A stretch of 35,374 nt of DNA from JBCBTJ01 sp039818665. Lineage in GTDB: Bacteria > Pseudomonadota > Alphaproteobacteria > Caulobacterales > Hyphomonadaceae. Where the stretch lies: the NCBI GenBank assembly GCA_039818665.1, contig JBCBTJ010000033.1, positions 1 to 35,374 on the forward strand. Direction: 5' to 3'. Of the stretch, positions 13,376 to 20,457 are shown in pieces (position 1 is the first letter of the stretch; each line of letters starts with the position of its first letter). A model generated the notes under the pieces. That model saw only the letters and a program-made list of their open reading frames with translations. It was not told the origin of the DNA and ran no database searches. The translations under genes and the position numbers were made by a program.

Positions 13376-15157
13376 ATGACGTTCTGGGTTTACGAGAACA
13401 AAATCGCCAAGCGCGCGCGCATCCATCTGAGCGCCTGCCGTTACTGCAATGACGGAAAGGGCGTCGGCGGCTCGGCTGACAACACGTCGGACGACGAATG
13501 GCACGGCCCGTTCGAGACCTTCGTTGAAGCCGACAAGATCGCCTCGGGCCTGCCTCAGAAAGACATCGGCCCCTGCGGCGCCTGCAAGCCGCAGAAAAAG
13601 GCCGGCGACGCGCCGGCCGCGGCCCCGGCGCCGAAACCCAAGCCGGCCGCCCCGAAACCAACGCCCGCGCCTACGGCGGCGACCGCCGCGCCGGCCAAGG
13701 CAAACACCGCTCCCAAGGAGACGAAACGCATGTCCACCGCCGCCAATGTGAAAGGCTCGATCTCCCAGGTGATCGGCGCTGTTGTCGACGTCGAATTCGA
13801 CGGCCAACTGCCGGACATCCTGAACGCGCTGGAGACCGACAATAACGGCAACCGCCTTGTGCTCGAGGTCGCCCAGCATCTCGGCGAAAACACGGTGCGC
13901 ACCATCGCCATGGACTCCACCGAGGGCCTGGTGCGCGGCCAGGCGGTGGCCGACACCGGCGAGCCGATCACCGTGCCAGTCGGCCCGGCGACGCTGGGAC
14001 GTATCATGAATGTGATTGGCGAGCCGATTGACGAGCGCGGCCCGGTCGAGACCGAGATGCGCAAGCCGATCCACGCCCCGGCCCCTGAATTCGCCGATCA
14101 GTCGACGGAAGCCGAAATCCTGGTGACCGGCATCAAGGTTATCGACCTGCTCTGCCCCTATACGAAGGGCGGCAAGATCGGCCTGTTCGGCGGCGCCGGC
14201 GTCGGCAAAACCGTGCTGATCCAGGAGCTGATCAACAATATCGCGAAGCTGTTCGGCGGTTATTCGGTGTTCGCCGGCGTCGGCGAGCGGACGCGCGAGG
14301 GCAACGACCTGTATTACGAAATGCAGGACGCCAACGTGATCAATCTAGAGGGCGAGAGCCGCGCCACGCTGGTCTACGGCCAGATGAACGAACCGCCGGG
14401 CGCGCGCGCCCGGGTCGCGCTGACCGGCCTCGCCCAGGCCGAATACTTCCGCGACGAGGAAGGCAAGGACGTGCTCTTCTTTGTCGATAACATCTTCCGC
14501 TTTACGCAGGCCGGCTCGGAAGTGTCGGCCCTGCTCGGCCGTATCCCGTCGGCGGTGGGCTACCAGCCGACGCTCGCCACCGATATGGGTCAGCTGCAAG
14601 AGCGGATCACCTCGACCAATAAGGGCTCGATCACCTCGGTCCAGGCGATCTACGTGCCGGCCGACGACCTCACCGACCCGGCGCCGGCCACCTCCTTCGC
14701 CCACTTGGACGCGACGACGGTGCTCAACCGCGCGATCTCCGAGAAGGGCATCTATCCGGCCGTGGACCCGCTTGATTCCACCTCGCGGATCCTCGACCCG
14801 CTGATCATCGGCGAGGAGCACTATGATGTCGCGCGCGGCGTGCAGGCCATCCTGCAGCGTTACAAAGAGCTCCAGGACATCATCGCCATTCTCGGCATGG
14901 ACGAGCTGTCGGAAGACGACAAGTTGGCTGTGGCGCGGGCCCGCAAGGTCGAGCGTTTCCTGTCCCAGCCCTTCGACGTCGCCGAGGTCTTCACCGGCTC
15001 GCCGGGCGTCCAGGTGAAACTCGAAGACACGGTCAAAGGCTTCAAAGGCCTGATCAATGGCGACTACGACCACCTGCCGGAGCAAGCCTTCTACATGGTC
15101 GGCGGCATCGACGAGGCGGTGAAGAAGGCCGAGAAGATGCTGGCCGAGGCGGCTTAG
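13376..15157 (+). CDS. atpD: ATP synthase F1 subunit beta with in-frame N-terminal CxxC-domain extension
   Basis: The open frame encodes 593 residues. Residues 119-593 are a complete catalytic beta subunit: Walker A GGAGVGKT (near 272), GERTREGNDLYYEM, the Walker B strand VLFFVDNIFRFTQAG, ALLGRIPSAVGYQPTLATDM and a normal C-terminus. Residues 1-118 do not belong to AtpD. Residues 1-72 form a small domain with Cys21-x2-Cys24 and Cys67-x2-Cys70, a WHGPF motif at 42-46 and a basic start, suggesting a zinc-ribbon-like module. Residues 73-118 are an Ala/Pro/Lys-rich linker. No stop separates the parts. A strong Shine-Dalgarno precedes Met119 (base 13730), so a normal 475-residue beta may also, or only, be made. 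GAGG at 13365-13368 supports the upstream start at 13376. Confidence 0.9.
   Translation: MTFWVYENKIAKRARIHLSACRYCNDGKGVGGSADNTSDDEWHGPFETFVEADKIASGLPQKDIGPCGACKPQKKAGDAPAAAPAPKPKPAAPKPTPAPTAATAAPAKANTAPKETKRMSTAANVKGSISQVIGAVVDVEFDGQLPDILNALETDNNGNRLVLEVAQHLGENTVRTIAMDSTEGLVRGQAVADTGEPITVPVGPATLGRIMNVIGEPIDERGPVETEMRKPIHAPAPEFADQSTEAEILVTGIKVIDLLCPYTKGGKIGLFGGAGVGKTVLIQELINNIAKLFGGYSVFAGVGERTREGNDLYYEMQDANVINLEGESRATLVYGQMNEPPGARARVALTGLAQAEYFRDEEGKDVLFFVDNIFRFTQAGSEVSALLGRIPSAVGYQPTLATDMGQLQERITSTNKGSITSVQAIYVPADDLTDPAPATSFAHLDATTVLNRAISEKGIYPAVDPLDSTSRILDPLIIGEEHYDVARGVQAILQRYKELQDIIAILGMDELSEDDKLAVARARKVERFLSQPFDVAEVFTGSPGVQVKLEDTVKGFKGLINGDYDHLPEQAFYMVGGIDEAVKKAEKMLAEAA
13715..13732 (+). 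promoter_or_regulatory. Internal ribosome binding site and canonical atpD start
   Basis: AAGGAG (13715-13720) lies nine bases before ATG at 13730, from which a standard-length beta subunit (MSTAANVKGSISQVIGAVVD) would begin. The same bases read as linker codons in the longer frame (KETKR). Retention of a good site argues that translation can begin here. Confidence 0.7.
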
Positions 15158-15163
15158 GGGACG

Positions 15164-15568
15164 ATGGCCGACAAGCTTCTCTTCTCCCTCGTTTCGCCGG
15201 CGAAAGAACTCTTCTCCGGCGAGGTGGATCATGTCATCGCGCCGGGAACGGACGGCGAGTTCGGCGTGTTGCCGAACCATGCGCCCTTTATGTCGACGTT
15301 GAAGAACGGCGTCGTGCGCGTGATCAACGCCGGCGAGGAGGATCGGCGCGTGTTCGTGCGCGGCGGGTTCGCGGACATCACGCCGGAAGGGTTCACCATC
15401 CTCGCCGAGGAGGCGACGGATCTTGGCGACGTTGACGCGGCCGGCGTGCGGGAGAGTTTGCAGACGGCGCGGGAAGACCTCGCGAAACTGTCGAGCGACG
15501 ATCCGAAGCGCGGCGCGGCGGCCGAGCATGTCGTTTATTTGGAAGCCTTGAGCGACGCGCTCAACTGA
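15164..15568 (+). CDS. atpC: ATP synthase F1 subunit epsilon
   Basis: Epsilon is part of the rotor and can inhibit ATP hydrolysis. The 134-residue protein has the N-terminal beta sandwich with ELFSGEVDHVIAPGTDGEFG and LPNHAPFMSTLKNGVVRV, the classic signature, and a short C-terminal helical part (about 90-134). Length is typical for alphaproteobacteria. It starts six bases after the atpD stop and ends seven bases from the stop of a convergent lipoprotein gene. No intrinsic terminator is visible between them. Confidence 0.95.
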   Translation: MADKLLFSLVSPAKELFSGEVDHVIAPGTDGEFGVLPNHAPFMSTLKNGVVRVINAGEEDRRVFVRGGFADITPEGFTILAEEATDLGDVDAAGVRESLQTAREDLAKLSSDDPKRGAAAEHVVYLEALSDALN

Positions 15569-15575
15569 TCCGCGT

Positions 15576-16574
15576 TTAGTCCGCGATCCACGTGATCGGC
15601 CCGCCGGCGATGAAGTCGACGGGTATGTCGACGACGTTCTCGCCGTCGAAGACGTGCAGGTAGTAGACGCCGTCGCCGCCGCGCTTCAGGCCTTGTTCCA
15701 GCGGGTCGGCGACGACGAAGGCGAAGCGCCGCCCGTCCGGGGAATAGGCGACATAGGCGATCGGAAAGTCGAAGACGACCCGGCGCTTCGGCGCGCCGGA
15801 GGCGAGATCAATCTCCCAGATCTGATAATTGTAGACGAAGGCGGCTTTGTTCGCCTGCGGATGGCCGACCAGGCTCCAAATCGTATTGTTGAGCCGGCCG
15901 TCGTCGATACGCGAGACGGATTTGTAGTCGGCTGAGGCTTTGTAGATCCCGTAGGGCGCTTCGCCGCGTTTGCCGGTTCCGGCGACGATCAAGTCGCCGT
16001 CGCGGGTCCAGGCCGGCGAAGCGTACCCAGGCAAGACGCCGATCTCGTCGCCAGACTCGTCATAGACGCGTACGCCTTGGCCGCGCGCCGCCGTCATCGC
16101 GCTCATGAACTCGTCGGGGTCGATCGGCTCCAGCAGCATCTCCGTATCGACGGCGGCGACGCGCGCGCCGTCGAAGCTGATCGCGGCGCTGTGCAAATTG
16201 GTGCGAATGCTGTCTTCGTCGCACGGCGAGGCCGGCGTGACGAACCCGTCCGCGTCGGCGATGGCGAGGCGTTCTCCGGTGTTGTGGGCGCCGCAGGGCT
16301 GGGTGAAGACGATCTTGGCGTTGGCCCAGCGGGCCTCCGAGCCGTCGACTTCGATCACGTAGCGCCGGGTCTCCAAATCATAGCGGATGATCCGTACGGC
16401 CTCGAGCGGCTCGTTAACCTCTAAGATCAGCTCCCCGGACAGGCCGGCGGATCGGGGCTGCGGCGTCGGGTCGGCTTCAGCGTCGCCGGCGGCGGGGCCG
16501 GGTTCTTGTCCGCCCGCGCCGCACGCGGAGACCAGCGCCATGGCGGCGAGAGCGCTTGCAAGTCGAACCCTCAT
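15576..16574 (-). CDS. Lipoprotein with beta-propeller-like repeats
   Basis: The 332-residue product starts MRVRLASALAAMALVSAC: a lipoprotein signal whose lipobox ends in Cys18, followed by a Gly/Pro-rich tether. The rest holds repeated strands such as ASPAWTRDGDLIVAGTG, IWEIDLASGAPKRRVVF and AYVAYSPDGRRFAFVVADP, the WxxDG/SPDG pattern of TolB- or WD40-like beta propellers. It is probably anchored in the periplasm and binds a protein or ligand; no enzyme motif is seen. The start at 16574, preceded by AAAGG, is preferred over a longer frame from 16646 that lacks a signal peptide. It lies 55 bases after the thioesterase-like gene and may be the last gene of the P450 operon. Function unknown. 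Confidence 0.65.
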   Translation of the reverse strand: MRVRLASALAAMALVSACGAGGQEPGPAAGDAEADPTPQPRSAGLSGELILEVNEPLEAVRIIRYDLETRRYVIEVDGSEARWANAKIVFTQPCGAHNTGERLAIADADGFVTPASPCDEDSIRTNLHSAAISFDGARVAAVDTEMLLEPIDPDEFMSAMTAARGQGVRVYDESGDEIGVLPGYASPAWTRDGDLIVAGTGKRGEAPYGIYKASADYKSVSRIDDGRLNNTIWSLVGHPQANKAAFVYNYQIWEIDLASGAPKRRVVFDFPIAYVAYSPDGRRFAFVVADPLEQGLKRGGDGVYYLHVFDGENVVDIPVDFIAGGPITWIAD

Positions 16575-16629
16575 GATCGGCCTTTCAGAAAAGGACGAAT
16601 TTAGTTTCGACGATTGTCCGTTTTGTGAC

Positions 16630-17415
16630 TTAGGCGAACACAGCAACGCTTTGCCGGCCGACGAGGACCGGCTCGCCGGCGCGGTTCCAGATCCGCATGG
16701 CCTGGGCGGAATACCCGTCTTTTACGGTCTGGCCGGTGGAGCGGCAGAGCCACCACCCGTCTTCGGTTTCGGGCTGCGGATCGATTACGTCGATCATCCA
16801 GGTCATCGTGCTGATCGGCGCGGGCTGCGTGAACAGACCCATGGCGGCCGGCGGCGGCGCGTCGGCGAGCGCGATCAGCGCGACGAGGCCGGACGCGGCG
16901 GGATCGACATGTTTCGCCCAGAGCGTGACATCGGGTTTGTCTGCACCGGACACGGGTCGCGCGCCGGCGGCGATGCGGGTGTCGAAATGGACCCTGAAGG
17001 CGGGGCCGGCGTCTCGCTGAAAGAAGGCGCCGCAGGCCTCCGGCGCGGGCGCATCCGGGGCTGGGAGATCGGAAAGGTCGAACTGGGACTCCCGCAGCGC
17101 GCCGAAGCAGAAGAGTGACCGCACGGCGAGCCCGCCTTCGCCTACAAGATCAGCGGCGGCGAAGACGGTCGACTTCCCTTGGCGCAAGGTGGCGACCGTG
17201 ATCTCGAAATCGCCGGTGGCCGGGCCGATAAAGGCGAACTGAGCCGAGCGCAGCGCGCCGGCCATGCCGACATGGCGCTTGGTCGCCTCGTAGCACAGCG
17301 CGGCCGTGATCCCGCCATAGGCCGTGCGGCCTTGGCGCCAATCGTCGGAGAGGCGCACGCGATAGACGCGGCCTGTTCCAGAGAGATCTGCGAGGAGCTG
17401 GGTGAACGGGGTCAC
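16630..17415 (-). CDS. Acyl-CoA thioesterase family protein (double hotdog)
   Basis: The 261-residue protein fits the TesB-like thioesterase family of two hotdog domains. The first contains WRQGRTAYGGITAALCYEA, a typical start with the central helix, and RSAQFAFIGPATGDFEI. The second contains PISTMTWMIDVIDPQPETED and GWWLCRSTGQTVKDGYSAQ, with the Asp/Gln/Thr region used in catalysis by TesB relatives. It would hydrolyse acyl-CoA to free acid and CoA. It begins at a GTG ten bases after the ferredoxin stop, so it is probably cotranscribed with the CYP153 system and may handle its fatty-acyl products. Substrate range is inferred from context only. Confidence 0.75.
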   Translation of the reverse strand: MTPFTQLLADLSGTGRVYRVRLSDDWRQGRTAYGGITAALCYEATKRHVGMAGALRSAQFAFIGPATGDFEITVATLRQGKSTVFAAADLVGEGGLAVRSLFCFGALRESQFDLSDLPAPDAPAPEACGAFFQRDAGPAFRVHFDTRIAAGARPVSGADKPDVTLWAKHVDPAASGLVALIALADAPPPAAMGLFTQPAPISTMTWMIDVIDPQPETEDGWWLCRSTGQTVKDGYSAQAMRIWNRAGEPVLVGRQSVAVFA

Positions 17416-17425
17416 CCGGATCGTC

Positions 17426-17746
17426 CTAGTGCTGGCTTTCGGGCGTGGTGACCTTCAGACCGTCAAGCTCGTCCGACACCGTTATCTGGCAGGAGAGGCG
17501 GGAGTTCGGCTGCACGTTTTCGGCGAAGTCGAGCATCGACTGTTCCATGGCCGAAGCTTCGCCGGTTTTTCCGACCCAAGCTTCGTCGACATAGACGTGG
17601 CAGGTCGCGCAAGCGCATGCGCCGCCGCAATCGGCGTCGATGCCGGGCACGGAATTCTTCACGGCCGTCTCCATGACGGACTCTCCGTTCTTGGCGTCGA
17701 TCTCGCGTTCGCTGCCGTCATGTTCGACATAAGTGATCTTCGGCAT
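17426..17746 (-). CDS. 2Fe-2S ferredoxin, adrenodoxin/putidaredoxin type
   Basis: The 106-residue electron carrier has cluster ligands Cys40, Cys46, Cys49 and Cys86 (C-x5-C-x2-C-x36-C), within DADCGGACACATCHVYV and NSRLSCQI. The EASAMEQSML stretch is the acidic helix that docks P450 and reductase in this family. It receives electrons from the neighbouring FAD reductase and passes them to the P450. The gene lies 13 bases after the reductase stop and ten before the thioesterase-like start. A role in Fe-S assembly (Fdx) is less likely, given the P450 context. Confidence 0.92.
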   Translation of the reverse strand: MPKITYVEHDGSEREIDAKNGESVMETAVKNSVPGIDADCGGACACATCHVYVDEAWVGKTGEASAMEQSMLDFAENVQPNSRLSCQITVSDELDGLKVTTPESQH

Positions 17747-17759
17747 CGGGGATCCTTCC

Positions 17760-19019
17760 TTAAGCCGCCATACGCGCGGCGATATCTTTCATCGGGGTCG
17801 ATGTATCTTGCAATTCCTGAGACGCAACATGCGCGCCAGTGATGATGAGCTTTTTCGAGGCCAGGAATTCCGGCGGACTGTTGACGGCGTCGACCGCCAA
17901 TAGCCGGCCTTGGCGAAGATAGAAGGCGGCGAAACGCCGCTCAGCCGGGTCGCCGCGCACCACGATCTCATCATAGCCGGTCAGCAGCCCGGCGGTCTGG
18001 AGCTTTAGGTCGTACTGATCCGACCAGAACCAGGGCGCGTCTTCGGGCGGGCGCGGCCGGCCGAGGATCGCGGCGGCGGCGAGCTTGCCTTGCTCGATGG
18101 CGTTATGAACGCTTTCAAGGCGCGCCTGGCCGCCATAATGGACCAGCGGGCGGCGCGCGCAATCGCCGGCGGCGAAGATGCGCGGATCGTGCGTGCGCGC
18201 GTCGCGGTCGACGAGGACGCCATTGTCGCAAGCCAGCCCTGCTTCGGCCGCGATCTCTTCATTCGGCAGGATGCCGATGCCGACCAGCGCGAGGTCGCAG
18301 GGGATCGTCTCCCCGCCCTTGAGGCGCGCGCCGGTCACCCGGCCGCCAGCGCCTTCAAAGCCTTCGAGCGCGACGCCCGTGCGAATGTCGACGCCCTGGC
18401 GGCGGTGTTCGGCTTCGTAGAATTCGGAGATCACCGGGCTCGTGACGCGCTGTAGGACGCGAGGCGCGAGCTCCAGCACCGTGACGTCGAGGCCCATCTG
18501 GCGGGCGACGGCGGCGGCTTCCAGCCCGATATAGCCGGCGCCGACGATGATGATCCGCGCGCCGTCCGGCATGGCCGGCTTGAGACGCTCGACATCGGCG
18601 AGGGTGCGGAGGTCGAAAACGCTGTCGAGGTCCGCGCCGGGGGCTGGCAGGGGGCGGGGCCGTGATCCAGTGGCGATGATGAGCGCGTCGTAGCTGACGG
18701 CCGAGCCGTCTGCGAGCGACACTGTGCGGGCGCTGCGGTCAATGCTGTTAGCGCGGACGCCGAGCTTCAGCGCGACATTGTTCTCGCCGTACCAGTCCGC
18801 GGGTTTGAAGTAGAGCCTGTCTTCGGGCAGCTCGCCCTTGAGGAAGGCCTTAGAGAGCGGCGGGCGCTGATAGGGCGGGGCCGGCTCATCGCCGATCAGC
18901 GCGATGTCGCCCTCATAGCCCCATTGGCGAAGCGAAAACGAGGCTTGGGCGCCGGCTTGGCCGCCGCCGAGAATGACGATCGATTGGGCGTCGGATAGGT
19001 CCAAAGGGTCCGCCTGCAT
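17760..19019 (-). CDS. FAD-dependent ferredoxin reductase
   Basis: The 419-residue flavoprotein belongs to the putidaredoxin/rhodocoxin reductase group. Visible parts are the FAD-binding GGGQAGAQASFSLRQWGYEG, the PPYQRPPLSKAFLKGELP motif typical of these enzymes, the NAD-binding IIIVGAGYIGLEAAAVARQMG (about residue 155), and IFAAGDCARRPLVHYGG, the second FAD motif. A C-terminal interface domain follows (about 320-419). It moves electrons from NAD(P)H to the adjacent ferredoxin for the P450. The start ATG at 19019 follows the P450 stop by 58 bases, a gap that carries a palindrome. Confidence 0.92.
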   Translation of the reverse strand: MQADPLDLSDAQSIVILGGGQAGAQASFSLRQWGYEGDIALIGDEPAPPYQRPPLSKAFLKGELPEDRLYFKPADWYGENNVALKLGVRANSIDRSARTVSLADGSAVSYDALIIATGSRPRPLPAPGADLDSVFDLRTLADVERLKPAMPDGARIIIVGAGYIGLEAAAVARQMGLDVTVLELAPRVLQRVTSPVISEFYEAEHRRQGVDIRTGVALEGFEGAGGRVTGARLKGGETIPCDLALVGIGILPNEEIAAEAGLACDNGVLVDRDARTHDPRIFAAGDCARRPLVHYGGQARLESVHNAIEQGKLAAAAILGRPRPPEDAPWFWSDQYDLKLQTAGLLTGYDEIVVRGDPAERRFAAFYLRQGRLLAVDAVNSPPEFLASKKLIITGAHVASQELQDTSTPMKDIAARMAA

Positions 19020-19033
19020 TGCGCGCGCGAAAA

Positions 19034-19049
19034 CTATGACGCCTGCGTC
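19034..19049. promoter_or_regulatory. Palindrome between P450 and reductase genes
   Basis: ATGACGC and GCGTCAT flank a two-base centre (19041-19042), a 7+7 inverted repeat 15 bases upstream of the reductase start codon. Such short, tight palindromes are typical of dimeric repressor operators. It could also fold in RNA as a six-base stem with a four-base loop between the two cistrons. A T6 tract (19049-19054) follows on the plus strand, but no plus-strand gene ends there. Confidence 0.45.
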
Positions 19050-19077
19050 ATTTTTTCAAGTCGCGATCGGCCGCAGC

Positions 19078-20322
19078 TTAGTGCGGCCGCAGTCGGACGG
19101 GCAGGTCGGTGAAGCCCATGACGAAATTGGACTTCACGCGAACCGGGTCGCCGACAACTTCGACCATCTGGTAGCGCTTCAGGATCTCCTCCCAGAGGAT
19201 GCGCAGCTGCATCTCGGCGACGCGGTTGCCCATGCAGCGGTGGATGCCGAAGCCGAAGGAGACGTGATGGCGCGCGCGGTCCCGGTCGATGAGGAACGCG
19301 TCGGGGCGGTCGATGACCTCTTCGTCGCGATTGCCGGAGACGTACCACATGACGACCTTCTCGCCCTTGCGGATGGTTTTGCCGCCGAGCTCGCTGTCGG
19401 CGAGGGCGGTGCGGCGCATATGGGCGAGCGGCGTCTGCCAGCGGATGATCTCGGACACCATGTTCGGGATCAGCAAGGGATCGGCGCGGAGCTTGTCGTA
19501 CTCGGCGGGGAATTGATTGAGCGCGGCGACGCCGCCGGAGATCGAGTTCCGGGTCGTGTCGTTGCCGCCGACGATCAGGAGGATGAGGTTGCCGAGGAAC
19601 TCATCCGGCTTGTGGATGAGGTCTTTCGTTTCAGGGTTCTGGGCGAGCAGGGAGATGAAGTCGAATTTCGGCTCGCCGGCGGCGCGCTCCTGCCAGAGGC
19701 GCGCGAAGTATTCGAGACAGGCCTGGAGCGTGTTGTAGCGGCCTTCGAAATCGCCGTCCGCGCCGACGGCGGGCGAGGTCGTCGCGACATCGGACCAATA
19801 GGGCAGGAGGTGGCGGTCCTCGAAGGGGAAGTCGAACAGCGTCGCGAGCATTTGCGTCGTCAGTTCTTTCGAGACGAGCTCGACCCAATTGAACTCCTCG
19901 CCCACTGGCAGACTGTCGAGGATGTTGCAGACGCGTTGACGGATCAGGTCTTCAAGTTCGGCGAGCTGGGAGGGCGCGACGCCGGGCTGGGCGGCTTTGC
20001 GTTGAACATCATGGACCGGCGGGTCCTTGGCGATGAACATGGGCGTGACAAACTCGTCCGGCTGGTCGCCGATGACGATGTCGCGGTCGGAGGAGAAGAC
20101 TTGGTGGTTGGAGTCTACGGCCACGATGTCGTTGAATTTGGTGATCGACCAGAAGGGGCCGAACTCGCTGTCGGGTGTGAAATGGACCGGGTCTTCGCGC
20201 CGCAAGCGGGCGAACACGTCGTGGTGTCGGTTCTGCTCGAACAGTTCGGCGGGGCTGGGGTCCAAGCCGTCAATGGGCGCGGTCAAAGGGTCCGTCGACA
20301 GACCCATGGCGGTGTCCGGCAT
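19078..20322 (-). CDS. Cytochrome P450, CYP153-type alkane/fatty-acid terminal hydroxylase
   Basis: The 414-residue soluble P450 shows the I-helix GGNDTTRNSISGG, the ExxR pair in EIIRWQTPLAHMRR, and the haem-binding FGFGIHRCMGNR with Cys363 as thiolate ligand. Long stretches such as EFGPFWSITKFNDI, MFIAKDPPVHDVQRK, FNWVELVSKELTTQMLAT and LRILWEEILKRY closely resemble, from memory, CYP153A alkane hydroxylases, which oxidise the terminal carbon of medium-chain alkanes and fatty acids. The start at 20322 is fixed by GGGAGG about six bases upstream. The gene heads an operon with its own reductase and ferredoxin, a class I system. CYP153 subfamily and substrate need phylogeny and assay. Confidence 0.92.
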   Translation of the reverse strand: MPDTAMGLSTDPLTAPIDGLDPSPAELFEQNRHHDVFARLRREDPVHFTPDSEFGPFWSITKFNDIVAVDSNHQVFSSDRDIVIGDQPDEFVTPMFIAKDPPVHDVQRKAAQPGVAPSQLAELEDLIRQRVCNILDSLPVGEEFNWVELVSKELTTQMLATLFDFPFEDRHLLPYWSDVATTSPAVGADGDFEGRYNTLQACLEYFARLWQERAAGEPKFDFISLLAQNPETKDLIHKPDEFLGNLILLIVGGNDTTRNSISGGVAALNQFPAEYDKLRADPLLIPNMVSEIIRWQTPLAHMRRTALADSELGGKTIRKGEKVVMWYVSGNRDEEVIDRPDAFLIDRDRARHHVSFGFGIHRCMGNRVAEMQLRILWEEILKRYQMVEVVGDPVRVKSNFVMGFTDLPVRLRPH

Positions 20323-20457
20323 CTCAATCCTCCCGAGAAATTCATTTTGTTTTCTTTGAGTGTGCCGGCGGAAACGGTCGATGGCAACGCGATAAGGGCG
20401 CGAGAGTTGATCGCCGGCTGAATTGCGAGGCGGCGGCGCCCATGCCACATCGCTGCC

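Noticed and set aside
14345..15529. Minus-strand open frame opposite atpD and atpC
   Set aside because: Same shadow pattern; spans two confirmed genes on the other strand.
19034..19054. Plus-strand intrinsic terminator (palindrome followed by T6)
   Set aside because: No plus-strand gene ends upstream, the stem is only six to seven pairs, and the surrounding genes run on the minus strand.
18973..20421. Long plus-strand open frame opposite the P450 gene
   Set aside because: It mirrors the P450 codons in GC-rich DNA, has no family motif and no ribosome binding site; the minus-strand P450 is certain.
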